The notes beneath the pieces are model-generated. The model did no database searches. It was not told where the DNA came from and saw only the letters and a program-made list of their open reading frames with translations. Below, piece by piece: positions 51,656-58,889 of a DNA stretch of 58,889 nucleotides (position 1 is the first letter of the stretch; every line of letters begins with the position of its first letter). The position numbers were made by a program, and so were the translations under genes. Location of the stretch: positions 1 to 58,889 of the forward strand of contig NZ_BAFB01000242.1 of NCBI RefSeq assembly GCF_000248075.1. The letters run 5' to 3'. The DNA comes from Gordonia otitidis NBRC 100426 (GTDB taxonomy: Bacteria; Actinomycetota; Actinomycetes; Mycobacteriales; Mycobacteriaceae).

Positions 51656-51706
51656 CCACGACCCTGTCGGACCGATGGACGGATCAGAACTGTCAGACCT
51701 CGCCTG

Positions 51707-51712
51707 TATGTT
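51707..51712 (+). promoter_or_regulatory. -10 box of the DUF222/HNH gene
   Basis: TATGTT ends 6 bases before ATG 51719; no Shine-Dalgarno sequence, so leaderless geometry. Confidence 0.5.
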
Positions 51713-51718
51713 CGAGAT

Positions 51719-53341
51719 ATGTCCTTAGAGAACCACTCTCGCCCGGTCGGCGACGCGGCGGGTGCACCCGTCTCGCCGCCGGTGCTCGCACGTGTCGCCG
51801 AGGACGAAGCGCTGTCGAAGACCGACCTCGTCGAGGTCATCGCGCATTGTGCATCGACCGTGTCCACCGCACAGTTTCGAATGCTGCAGGCCATCAGTCT
51901 CATCCACGAAGAGCACGAGGAGGACTACGGCGCCGAGCTCGGCGAGCTCACCAGCGGTGAAGCAGGGTCAGCAGACGCTTTGGACGAGTTCACGCTTCGC
52001 GGACGGGCCGGAGAGAATCCACGCGCACAGTACGGACCCACCGGACTCGAACGCACCATCGCCGACGTCGGCGCTGTGCTGACGGTGCCGCCCGGCCGGG
52101 CGCGTGAGCTGATCATCGACGCTCATGCACTGCGCTATCGGCTCCCGTACACGTCGTCGTTGCTCGCATCCGGTCGAATCGATCTGCAGCGCTTCCACAT
52201 CGCCGTCGCACGCACCAGCCTCTGCGGTCCGGAGACGATCGACGAAGTCGACGCGCTACTCGCGGCAGCACTCTCCGCACGCGACCACATGTCGACGACG
52301 CGATTCGCTACTCTCGTCGACTCAATTGTCGCCCGGGTCGATGTAGAGGCCGTCAAACGTCGCCGCGCCCGCGTCGATGCCGACCGCAATGTTGAGGTCC
52401 GACCGGACAGGTTCACTCCCGGTCAGTCACGATTGACCGGAACCGTCCCCGCGGCGTCCGGCGCGCTGATCAACCAGCGGCTGAACATGCTCGCCGGCAG
52501 CGTTCACGACGCCGACCCGCGCACCCGCGCGCAGCGTCGAGCCGACGCCCTCACCGCGTTCGCCGATGGGCAGACCACCCTCGACTGCCGATGCGAGGCG
52601 TGTGTGGGGCGCGAGGAGGGCGACCGCGAAGCCTTTCGGCCAGAACCCACGGGCCCCGACGGCACCACGGCGGCACCGGCACCGCTGCCCGGTGGCTCTC
52701 GAGCGATCATCCACGTGGTGGCTAACCAGTCCACCCTCGACGGCGACGATGACACACCCGGCTACCTCGACGGATACGGGATCATCGACGCCGACACGGT
52801 CCGCGAACTCGCGACAGACGCTCATTTCGATCATCTCGACAGCAGCGCAGGTGACGTCGACCCCGGCAGCCCCGACCACGAGGCGGCCGCGCGTGCCGCG
52901 CTGCGCTATGTCCCCAGCAAGAAACTCCTGGCGCTGGTTCGGTCGGGCGAATTGTGCTGCACGTTCCCCGGCTGCACCAACCCGGTGTGGACCGCCGATG
53001 TCGACCACGGCGAACCATTCAATCACCGGAACCCGCATGACGGTGGGGCGACAACACGGCGAAATCTGAAGCCTGTCTGCAGATTTCACCACCGCATCAA
53101 AACCTTCGGCCGTTGGCGCGACTATCGGCCCGATCTCAAGACCGCGCTCTTCGTCTCGCCGACCGGCCACACCTTCGTCGGCAACTCGTTCAGTGGACTC
53201 GACCTGTTCCGAGGACTCATCCCCGACAAACCCCCAGGTCACCCTGCGCGCCGCGCAATCGATTCCATCCACGACACCCGTCGCGCACAGGTCATGCGCG
53301 TCGTCGAGAAGTGGAACTCGGAAAATCCCCCGCCCTTCTGA
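51719..53341 (+). CDS. DUF222/HNH endonuclease (13E12 type)
   Basis: A 540-residue protein. The N-terminal 300 residues are the helical DUF222 domain, with PPGRARELIIDAHALRYRLP (split: PPGRARELI, DAHALRYRLP). A Pro/Gly-rich linker with a Cys pair CRCEACVG follows, then the C-terminal HNH domain CTFPGCTNPVWTADVDHGEP (split: CTFPGCTNP, WTADVDHGEP), HRNPHDGGAT and LKPVCRFHHRIKT, with all expected metal ligands. This family is multicopy in Mycobacteriales; its function is not settled, and proposals include DNA repair or mobile element. It starts at ATG 51719 in leaderless geometry. Confidence 0.93.
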   Translation: MSLENHSRPVGDAAGAPVSPPVLARVAEDEALSKTDLVEVIAHCASTVSTAQFRMLQAISLIHEEHEEDYGAELGELTSGEAGSADALDEFTLRGRAGENPRAQYGPTGLERTIADVGAVLTVPPGRARELIIDAHALRYRLPYTSSLLASGRIDLQRFHIAVARTSLCGPETIDEVDALLAAALSARDHMSTTRFATLVDSIVARVDVEAVKRRRARVDADRNVEVRPDRFTPGQSRLTGTVPAASGALINQRLNMLAGSVHDADPRTRAQRRADALTAFADGQTTLDCRCEACVGREEGDREAFRPEPTGPDGTTAAPAPLPGGSRAIIHVVANQSTLDGDDDTPGYLDGYGIIDADTVRELATDAHFDHLDSSAGDVDPGSPDHEAAARAALRYVPSKKLLALVRSGELCCTFPGCTNPVWTADVDHGEPFNHRNPHDGGATTRRNLKPVCRFHHRIKTFGRWRDYRPDLKTALFVSPTGHTFVGNSFSGLDLFRGLIPDKPPGHPARRAIDSIHDTRRAQVMRVVEKWNSENPPPF

Positions 53342-53353
53342 GTTCGCCTGAAC

Positions 53354-54454
53354 TCAGTCCGCGGCCGATCCCAGCCGACTGGCCGGAGTGAACGGGTCCG
53401 GAACCGAACCGACGTCGACCGACAACGCGAGCGTTTCGCCAATCGTCGGTGCGTGCTTGAACAGGTTGTGTCCGGCGACTGCCAGTACCGGTCCGTTCTG
53501 CCAGATGGCGACACCGTCGTCGCCCCACGGCAGAGTGGTCACCCAGCAGTGGACGATTCCGGTCGGCGTCGGATCGAGTCCCGGCAGCGCGCGGGAGACG
53601 TACGCGCCAGCGTCATGCGCGTAGCGGGCGAGCGTATCACCGTCGACGATCGTCCCGTCAGGGTCAGCATCGACCGTATCCGAGAGTCCCAGACCATAAG
53701 CCGAACGATCCGGGTATGCGGCCGCGTAAATTCCACTGAAGCCGAACTCCCCGCTGCCGTCCTGCAACGTCGGCAGACGGCCGATACTGGTGTCGCGCAC
53801 CGCGAACGACACTCGCACGTGTGCGCCGAGTTGCACCGGGATCTCGATGCCGACCGAGCGGGCCAACGCCGCCGTGCCTCTACCGGCACACACCACGGCC
53901 GCACCGTGATCGCCGACAAGCGTGGGACACCGCACCTGCACGCTGTCGTCGACGATGCGCACCGAAATGGCCTGTTCACGAACGATCCGGTCACCCAGCG
54001 CAGCCGAAAGCAACTCGATGGCGGTGCGGGTGTGGATGGAGCCTGCGGTGGGATCGAACACCGCAGGGCCGTCGTAGTCGGCCAACTGCGGCAGCAGTGT
54101 ACGCAGTTCTCCGGAGTCGATCTCGCGGGCACCGATCTCCGAATACTGTTGCATTGCAGGAAGTCTGCGCACCGCGGTGTCGCCGAGCGCGAGACCTCCG
54201 TCACCGGAGACGAGCGGCGCCCCCAACTCGTCCTCCCATCGCCGCCAGTGCGCGCGAGCACGGACGGCCAGTTCGACCATCCGCGGATCGTCGTGCGCAT
54301 GTCTGAAGATGCGTGACTGGCCCGCCGACTGCCCGAAACCCGGTGTGCCCGTCTCGTACACCGTGACGGTCGATCCCTGCTGCGCGAGTTGATACGCGGT
54401 GGAGAGCCCGATGATTCCAGCGCCGATCACCGCAACGTCTGACGTCAGTGCCAT
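53354..54454 (-). CDS. FAD-dependent amine/amino-acid oxidase (DAO/SolA-like)
   Basis: A 366-residue flavoprotein of the D-amino-acid oxidase/sarcosine oxidase group. The FAD motif VAVIGAGIIGLSTAYQLAQQG (split: VAVIGAGIIGLS, AYQLAQQG) is at the N-terminus, SAGQSRIFRHAH matches the monomeric sarcosine/N-methyltryptophan oxidase flavin-linkage region, and the C-terminal VLAVAGHNLFKHAPTIGE (split: VLAVAGHNLF, KHAPTIGE) corresponds to the SolA/MSOX GGS.HGFK segment; the covalent-flavin Cys seen in MSOX is not present there. ATG 54454 begins at the FAD motif. Substrate unknown. Confidence 0.88.
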   Translation of the reverse strand: MALTSDVAVIGAGIIGLSTAYQLAQQGSTVTVYETGTPGFGQSAGQSRIFRHAHDDPRMVELAVRARAHWRRWEDELGAPLVSGDGGLALGDTAVRRLPAMQQYSEIGAREIDSGELRTLLPQLADYDGPAVFDPTAGSIHTRTAIELLSAALGDRIVREQAISVRIVDDSVQVRCPTLVGDHGAAVVCAGRGTAALARSVGIEIPVQLGAHVRVSFAVRDTSIGRLPTLQDGSGEFGFSGIYAAAYPDRSAYGLGLSDTVDADPDGTIVDGDTLARYAHDAGAYVSRALPGLDPTPTGIVHCWVTTLPWGDDGVAIWQNGPVLAVAGHNLFKHAPTIGETLALSVDVGSVPDPFTPASRLGSAAD

Positions 54455-54544
54455 GTGCCCACCGTACGTCCGCGTGACACGTGACGTCGCGCGCTCGGCG
54501 CGTACCGTCGAAAGCGGGGACCGAAACGAGAGGAGCCGTGTCAC

Positions 54545-55114
54545 ATGGCAGACGAACTCAACGGAATCACCGTGGCCTTCCTGGTTGCACCGGAAGGAAT
54601 CGAGCAGGTCGAGTTGACCGAACCGTGGCGCGCCGTCGAAGAGACCGGCGGCACACCGAAACTCGTATCCACCAGCGACGGCGAGGTGCAAGCATTCAAC
54701 CACCTCGACGCCGCCGACAAGTTCAGCGTCGACGCGACAACCGATTCGGTCAGCGCAGCCGACTTCGACGCGCTCGTGTTGCCCGGCGGCGTCGCCAACC
54801 CGGACTTCCTGCGCACCGACGCATCGGCGGTGGCCTTCGCGAAGGGTTTCTTCGACGCGGGCAAGCCCGTCGCGGCGATCTGCCACGCCCCGTGGACGCT
54901 CGTCGAAGCCGACGTCGTACGCGGTCGCACGCTCACCTCGTGGCCGAGCCTGCAGACCGACATCCGCAACGCGGGCGCCACCTGGGTCGACGAGGAGTTG
55001 GTCGTCGACCGCGACGGCCCCAACACCCTCATCACGAGCCGCAAGCCCGACGACCTCGCGGTCTTCGACGCTGCCCTGGTCGCCGAGTTCGGCCGGAGCA
55101 AGGTGACGAACTAG
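54545..55114 (+). CDS. DJ-1/PfpI family protein
   Basis: A 189-residue class I glutamine-amidotransferase-like protein. The nucleophile elbow AAICHAPWTLVEA has Cys followed by His, as in PfpI/YhbO-type proteins, and LVLPGGVANPDFLR carries the usual Gly-rich turn. Family members act as glyoxalase or deglycase-like stress proteins or intracellular peptidases; which applies here is unknown. GAGGAG lies about 9 bases before the ATG. It is divergent from the amine oxidase across 90 bp. Confidence 0.93.
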   Translation: MADELNGITVAFLVAPEGIEQVELTEPWRAVEETGGTPKLVSTSDGEVQAFNHLDAADKFSVDATTDSVSAADFDALVLPGGVANPDFLRTDASAVAFAKGFFDAGKPVAAICHAPWTLVEADVVRGRTLTSWPSLQTDIRNAGATWVDEELVVDRDGPNTLITSRKPDDLAVFDAALVAEFGRSKVTN

Positions 55115-55121
55115 GACACAG

Positions 55122-55604
55122 TCAGTCCTGAGCGTCGAGCTCCGCAGCGATGTCGGCAGGGAAGCCGCCGGTGGCAACCGGGCCCCACGACGTCGGCGTG
55201 ATGCGGATCAGCGACTTCTTCTGCACCCGCATCGCGGCGCGGTACTCCTCCCAGTCGGGGTGCTCACCGGAGATCGAGCGGAAGTAGTCGACGAGGACGT
55301 TTTCTGCCTCAGGCATGTCGAACACCTCGGCGGTGCCGTTGACCTGCACCCACGGGCCGTTCCATTCATCGGAGACGACGCAGACACTGACGTCGGGGTG
55401 CCGCTTGGCATTCGACGTCTTCGCCCGCCCGGGGTACGTCGCGATGACTATCCGTCCCTCGTCGTCGACCCCACCGGTCACCGGGGAGAGCTGAGGTGAG
55501 CCGTTACGTCGCTGGGTCGCCAGCAACATGCGGTGTCGGGGGCGGAGGAACTCGAGGAGTGCGCTGTGATCGACGGCGTCGGCGGTCGCAATGTTTCGGG
55601 CCAT
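55122..55604 (-). CDS. PPOX-class F420/FMN split-barrel protein
   Basis: A 160-residue split beta-barrel flavoprotein of the PPOX class. RPRHRMLLATQRRNGSPQLSPV (split: RPRHRMLLATQRR, GSPQLSPV), RIVIATYPGRAKTSNAKRHP (split: RIVIATYPGR, KTSNAKRHP) and VQVNGTAEV are the family segments for cofactor binding. In Mycobacteriales such proteins often use F420. It converges on the DJ-1 gene with 7 bp between stops. TAGTGT on the minus strand (55616-55611) ends 6 bases before ATG 55604, a leaderless arrangement. Confidence 0.9.
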   Translation of the reverse strand: MARNIATADAVDHSALLEFLRPRHRMLLATQRRNGSPQLSPVTGGVDDEGRIVIATYPGRAKTSNAKRHPDVSVCVVSDEWNGPWVQVNGTAEVFDMPEAENVLVDYFRSISGEHPDWEEYRAAMRVQKKSLIRITPTSWGPVATGGFPADIAAELDAQD

Positions 55605-55610
55605 GACCCG

Positions 55611-55616
55611 ACACTA
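55611..55616 (-). promoter_or_regulatory. -10 box of the PPOX-class gene
   Basis: TAGTGT on the minus strand ends 6 bases before ATG 55604. Confidence 0.5.
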
Positions 55617-55661
55617 CGACCGCCGACACGTCCGCCGCTCACACAGAGGCAGACGACCTGC

Positions 55662-57566
55662 TCAGTCGAGTTCCTTGCTCCCCGGATGCTTGCCCGTGGG
55701 CGCCTCGGCAGGCGCGTGATCACCGATGGATCCGTTCAGGTCGATCGCATCGTTGCGGATGGTCCGCTTCGAGCCGGCCGCGGGAATCAACTCGTACTCG
55801 GCGAGGAGCTGGCCGATCTCGTTGCCCTCGAGCTTGCCGAGAATGGCTTCGCGGATCTTGCTGGGGCCGGGAAGGTCGGCGATCTTGCCGTCGCGGAGAC
55901 GACTCGTCGCCGCCACCATGCTGCGAACGTCGTAGGTCGAGTTGAACACCTCGGGCACCGCGCGCTCGATGCCGAGCAAGGTGTAGGCGGCCTCCATCGG
56001 CGTACGCACCGAGTACTCGGTGGTGAAGATGCAATCGCGGCTGGATTCCGCGAACTGTCCGATGAACGCGAAGTTCACCGATCCCTTCGGTACGACGTCG
56101 GGACGATCACCCGCCTGCCGCGGCATGAAGAACGACGTGACGTACGGCATCATCACCGGAACCGCCTTCGCGCCGGTCGCAGCCATCTCGGGGATCTGTT
56201 CCTCCGGCACTCCGAGGTGGTACAGCCACTCCTGCGTGATCTCCTCACCCGTGCACTCCGACATGCCCTTCTTCACGTAGTTGCCGGGGGTGTCGACGAG
56301 CAGTGCATACACCCACACCACGATCTGGTCGGACGGCTGCTGCTTGAAGTGCGGCTGCCGGTTGACCGTCCAACTCATCAGCCAGTTGGAGTCCTTGGCC
56401 GTGACGATGCCACCGGTCACCACGCGCCCCGAGAACGGATCACGCTTGGTGATCTTCTGGATGTACGACGGGATGCGCGGGTCGAGCGTGGTCACCGTGC
56501 ATGACTCCCACTTGGTCTTGTCGATGTTGCCGCCGAAGACGTCGGGATGTCCGAACGACGGGTCCTTCACCGCGATGCGCCGCCACAGATCCCAGGCAGG
56601 CGCCGGTCCGGTGTTGAGCTTCGCAGGCGTCTCGTGATCGCCGTTGTCGGAGTTCTCGGTCAGCGACCCGATGGTCATGAACAGCAGGTCGTTCTCACCC
56701 AGCTCGGTGACACCGTCCTTGCCCGCACTGTCCGGCACCGTGCTGTCCTTGCCAGCGGTCCAGTGAATCTTCGTGGCCTGCTTACGATCTCCGCTGATCT
56801 CGAAATCGACGTCGGTGACCTCGGTGTCGAAGTGGAATGTCACGCCCTGGTCGAGCAGCCAGGTGTAGAGCGGCAGCACGAGCGACTCGTACTGGTTGTA
56901 CTTGGTGAACTTCAACGCACTGAAATCGGGCAGACCACCGATGTGGTGGATGAAGCGGTGAATGTAGAGCTTCATCTCCAGCGCCGAATGCCAGCGCTCG
57001 AACGCGAACATCGTCGTCCAGTAGAGCCAGAAGTTGCTCTCGAAGAACTCGTCGCTGAAGACTTCGTCGATGCGCTTGTTTTCCATCTCCTCACGCGTCG
57101 CGAGGAAGACACGCGCGATGTCCTTCTGCGCCTTGTCACTGAGAGTGAACTTGTTCTCCGTGTGCGCGTCCTGCCCGCGGTTGATGGTGGCGCGGCACAA
57201 CGAATAGTTGGGGTCGTCCTTGTTGAGCCAGTAGAACTCGTCGAGGACGCTGGCTCCCTCGATCTCGATCGACGGGATGGAGTGGAAGAGGTCCCACAAA
57301 CACTCGAAGTGGTTCTCCATCTCGCGGCCACCGCGAATCACGAAGCCCTTCTTGGGTTCCTTGATGCCGTCGAGCGCGCCACCGGGCAACTTCAGGCGCT
57401 CGAACACCGTGATCTTGTCACCCTTCATCTGCCCGTCGCGGATGAGGAATGCCGCCCCGGACAGCGAGGCAAGTCCCGCACCGACAAACCACGCCGTCTT
57501 GTCGTCGACTCCCTTGGGTTTCCGTGGCCGGGCGAACGCCTCGTAGTTGCCGCTGCTGTAGTACAT
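55662..57566 (-). CDS. ohyA: Oleate hydratase
   Basis: A 634-residue FAD enzyme that adds water to oleic acid to give 10-hydroxystearate. Diagnostic segments are MYYSSGNYEAFARP at the start, FVGAGLASLSGAAFLIRDG, the RGGREMENHFECLWDLF catalytic region (Glu) and the C-terminal FIGQFAESSRDCIFTTEYSVRTPMEAAY (split: FIGQFAESSRDCIF, TEYSVRTPMEAAY). ATG 57566 has AAAGG about 9 bases upstream; an in-frame GTG two codons earlier is possible. The C-terminal 30 residues are a family-divergent tail. Monocistronic; upstream is a 265-bp gap shared with the divergent OPT gene. Such enzymes can detoxify unsaturated fatty acids. Confidence 0.96.
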   Translation of the reverse strand: MYYSSGNYEAFARPRKPKGVDDKTAWFVGAGLASLSGAAFLIRDGQMKGDKITVFERLKLPGGALDGIKEPKKGFVIRGGREMENHFECLWDLFHSIPSIEIEGASVLDEFYWLNKDDPNYSLCRATINRGQDAHTENKFTLSDKAQKDIARVFLATREEMENKRIDEVFSDEFFESNFWLYWTTMFAFERWHSALEMKLYIHRFIHHIGGLPDFSALKFTKYNQYESLVLPLYTWLLDQGVTFHFDTEVTDVDFEISGDRKQATKIHWTAGKDSTVPDSAGKDGVTELGENDLLFMTIGSLTENSDNGDHETPAKLNTGPAPAWDLWRRIAVKDPSFGHPDVFGGNIDKTKWESCTVTTLDPRIPSYIQKITKRDPFSGRVVTGGIVTAKDSNWLMSWTVNRQPHFKQQPSDQIVVWVYALLVDTPGNYVKKGMSECTGEEITQEWLYHLGVPEEQIPEMAATGAKAVPVMMPYVTSFFMPRQAGDRPDVVPKGSVNFAFIGQFAESSRDCIFTTEYSVRTPMEAAYTLLGIERAVPEVFNSTYDVRSMVAATSRLRDGKIADLPGPSKIREAILGKLEGNEIGQLLAEYELIPAAGSKRTIRNDAIDLNGSIGDHAPAEAPTGKHPGSKELD

Positions 57567-57831
57567 GCACACTGCCTTTCGGTCGATCGACCCCCGCCGT
57601 TGATATCTCCCACCATCAGCCCTACCACCTCACGGTGATGCCTGAGTGAAATCCGTACGCCTCGCCGCGGGATTGCACGCAGACACACCTACTGGGCACG
57701 AACGCGCCCCCGCCACATCTCGCCGTGCGCGTGCAACACCACACACGCTTGTGTAGTCGGCTCTAGAGTTGACGAGATCCATCACGAGAGGCTCGGGGCA
57801 CGAGGGTGTCCTCCGAAGCGAGAGGAACTCG
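57567..57831. other. Intergenic region between ohyA and the OPT transporter, 265 bp
   Basis: Divergent promoter region. ACACA-CGCT-TGTGT at 57741-57754 is a short palindrome, and TAGAGT at 57764-57769 is a possible -10 for the OPT gene. No coding sequence or strong secondary structure is seen. Confidence 0.4.
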
Positions 57832-58889
57832 ATGTCAGTGACGGCTCCCGACCGCCCGACAGGTCTTCGCGAACTCACCATCCGCGGAGTGATCCTCGGT
57901 GGCGTGATCACCCTGGTGTTCACCGCTGCCAACGTCTACCTCGGCCTCAAGGTCGGCCTCACCTTCGCAACGGCCATTCCCGCCGCGGTCATCTCGATGG
58001 CGGTACTGCGCAGTTTCGCCAACCACTCGATCGTCGAGAACAACATCGTGCAGACGATTGCGTCGGCTGCCGGCACACTGTCGGCGATCATCTTCGTGAT
58101 CCCCGGCCTGGTGATGGTGGGGTATTGGACCGGCTTCCCGTACTGGATCACCGTCGCCGTGTGTCTGGTCGGCGGGATCCTCGGCGTCATGTACTCCATC
58201 CCGCTGCGTCGCGCACTGGTCACGGGATCCGACCTGCCCTATCCCGAGGGTGTCGCCGCTGCGGAGGTACTCAAGGTCGGCAACACCGACGAAGGGGGCA
58301 GACGCAATCGAATCGGTCTGCGCGCCATCACCATCGGCGGCATCACGTCGGCGATCTTCGCACTCCTCGGCAATCTCAAACTGATCAGCACCGACGTCTC
58401 AACGGCGTTCCGGGTCGGCTCCGGGGGCACCATGATCGGTGCCGGACTGCAACTCTCGCTGATCGGTATCGGACATCTCGTGGGCTTGAGCGTGGGCATC
58501 GCCATGTTCGTCGGGGTGATCATCTCCTACGGGATCATTCTCCCGATCAAGTCCGCGGGGCAGTTCGCCGCGAACTCCGACGTCGCCGACGTCGTCAGTA
58601 CCGTGTTCAAGGACGACGTCCGTTTCGTGGGCGCAGGCGCCATCGCCATCGCCGCCATCTGGACGCTGCTCAAGCTGATCGCACCGATCGTGAAGGGCAT
58701 CGTCGACGCCATGGCGTCGGCACGCGCACGCCGCGAGGGCGTTACCGTCGACATCACCGAGCGTGACATCCCCTTCCCCATAGTCGGCGGCACCATCGTC
58801 GTGATGCTGCTGCCGATCGGCCTCCTGCTGTGGGACTTCGTCCACGGAACCGCACTCTCCGGTAGCGCGGGCGGGATCATCGCCGCCAC
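57832..58889 (+). CDS. OPT-family oligopeptide/metallophore transporter (3' end outside window)
   Basis: The first 352 codons of a membrane protein that runs off the window. LRELTIRGVILGGVITLVFTAANVYLGLKVGLTFATAIPAAV (split: LRELTIRGVILGG, TAANVYLGLKVGLTF) and DLPYPEGVAAAEVL are the conserved OPT family segments; about nine hydrophobic segments are visible. OPT proteins import oligopeptides or metal-chelate complexes using the proton gradient. GAGGA lies about 6 bases before ATG 57832. The substrate cannot be told from this part. Confidence 0.93.
   Translation, partial: MSVTAPDRPTGLRELTIRGVILGGVITLVFTAANVYLGLKVGLTFATAIPAAVISMAVLRSFANHSIVENNIVQTIASAAGTLSAIIFVIPGLVMVGYWTGFPYWITVAVCLVGGILGVMYSIPLRRALVTGSDLPYPEGVAAAEVLKVGNTDEGGRRNRIGLRAITIGGITSAIFALLGNLKLISTDVSTAFRVGSGGTMIGAGLQLSLIGIGHLVGLSVGIAMFVGVIISYGIILPIKSAGQFAANSDVADVVSTVFKDDVRFVGAGAIAIAAIWTLLKLIAPIVKGIVDAMASARARREGVTVDITERDIPFPIVGGTIVVMLLPIGLLLWDFVHGTALSGSAGGIIAA

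Overview
The window is a high-GC actinobacterial chromosome segment, almost certainly from a mycolic-acid-bearing member of the Mycobacteriales (Gordonia, Williamsia or Rhodococcus-like). Evidence for this includes an antigen-85-type mycolyltransferase, a DUF3068 (PorA-type) cell-envelope protein, a PE-PPE-domain esterase, KstR-like operators, a 13E12-type DUF222/HNH gene and many genes that appear to be transcribed without a leader. I saw no rRNA, tRNA, CRISPR array, insertion sequence or prophage. Genus assignment is inference.

Layout. 1-4.7 kb: the 5' part of a membrane-anchored PI-PLC-like protein (cut by the window edge), then the three-gene proton-translocating transhydrogenase operon pntAA-pntAB-pntB. 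5-9.7 kb: a secreted PE-PPE esterase, then a sulfite-oxidase-fold molybdoenzyme divergent from a KstD-like flavoprotein, with a KstR-type operator between them. 9.7-19.4 kb: a metal block. csoR-copZ-copA and a separate CopB ATPase share three CsoR-type boxes. An MFS exporter and an SmtB/NmtR-type ArsR repressor follow, controlled by a perfect 12-2-12 palindrome. A lone nadB with its own upstream palindrome and a proline-rich hypothetical gene lie between the copper loci. 19.4-25.7 kb: a UbiB/ABC1 kinase preceded by a 13-codon leader ORF, the DUF3068 protein, an Ag85 mycolyltransferase and a KstD-like flavoprotein. 25.7-31.5 kb: a DyP peroxidase with an encapsulation tail, its encapsulin shell, and a heterodimeric ABC exporter.

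31.5-41 kb: an AbiEi/PD-(D/E)XK-like gene bracketed by two 68-bp palindromic repeats, an SDR behind a second KstR-like box, a MerR-aldo/keto reductase pair with a 19-bp-spaced promoter, an rnhA-dehydrogenase-gluconokinase operon, trans-aconitate methyltransferase, and two divergent citrate-synthase paralogues, one fused to a DNA-binding domain, around nested inverted repeats. 41-59 kb: small conserved genes, a 2OG-Fe(II) oxygenase, an OhrR-like regulator, an overlapping operon from a small membrane protein through ndh to a 6-TM protein, a receiver/thioredoxin-reductase-like fusion, a PHA-synthase-like hydrolase, a ribokinase, the DUF222/HNH protein behind two DnaA-box-like repeats, an amine oxidase, a DJ-1 protein, a split-barrel flavoprotein, oleate hydratase and a truncated OPT transporter.

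Recurring theme: at many genes a TANNNT-like hexamer ends 6-7 bases before the start codon, which is the geometry of leaderless mRNAs. In several of these the operator overlaps the promoter. All functional assignments come from reading the sequence; no database search was run.
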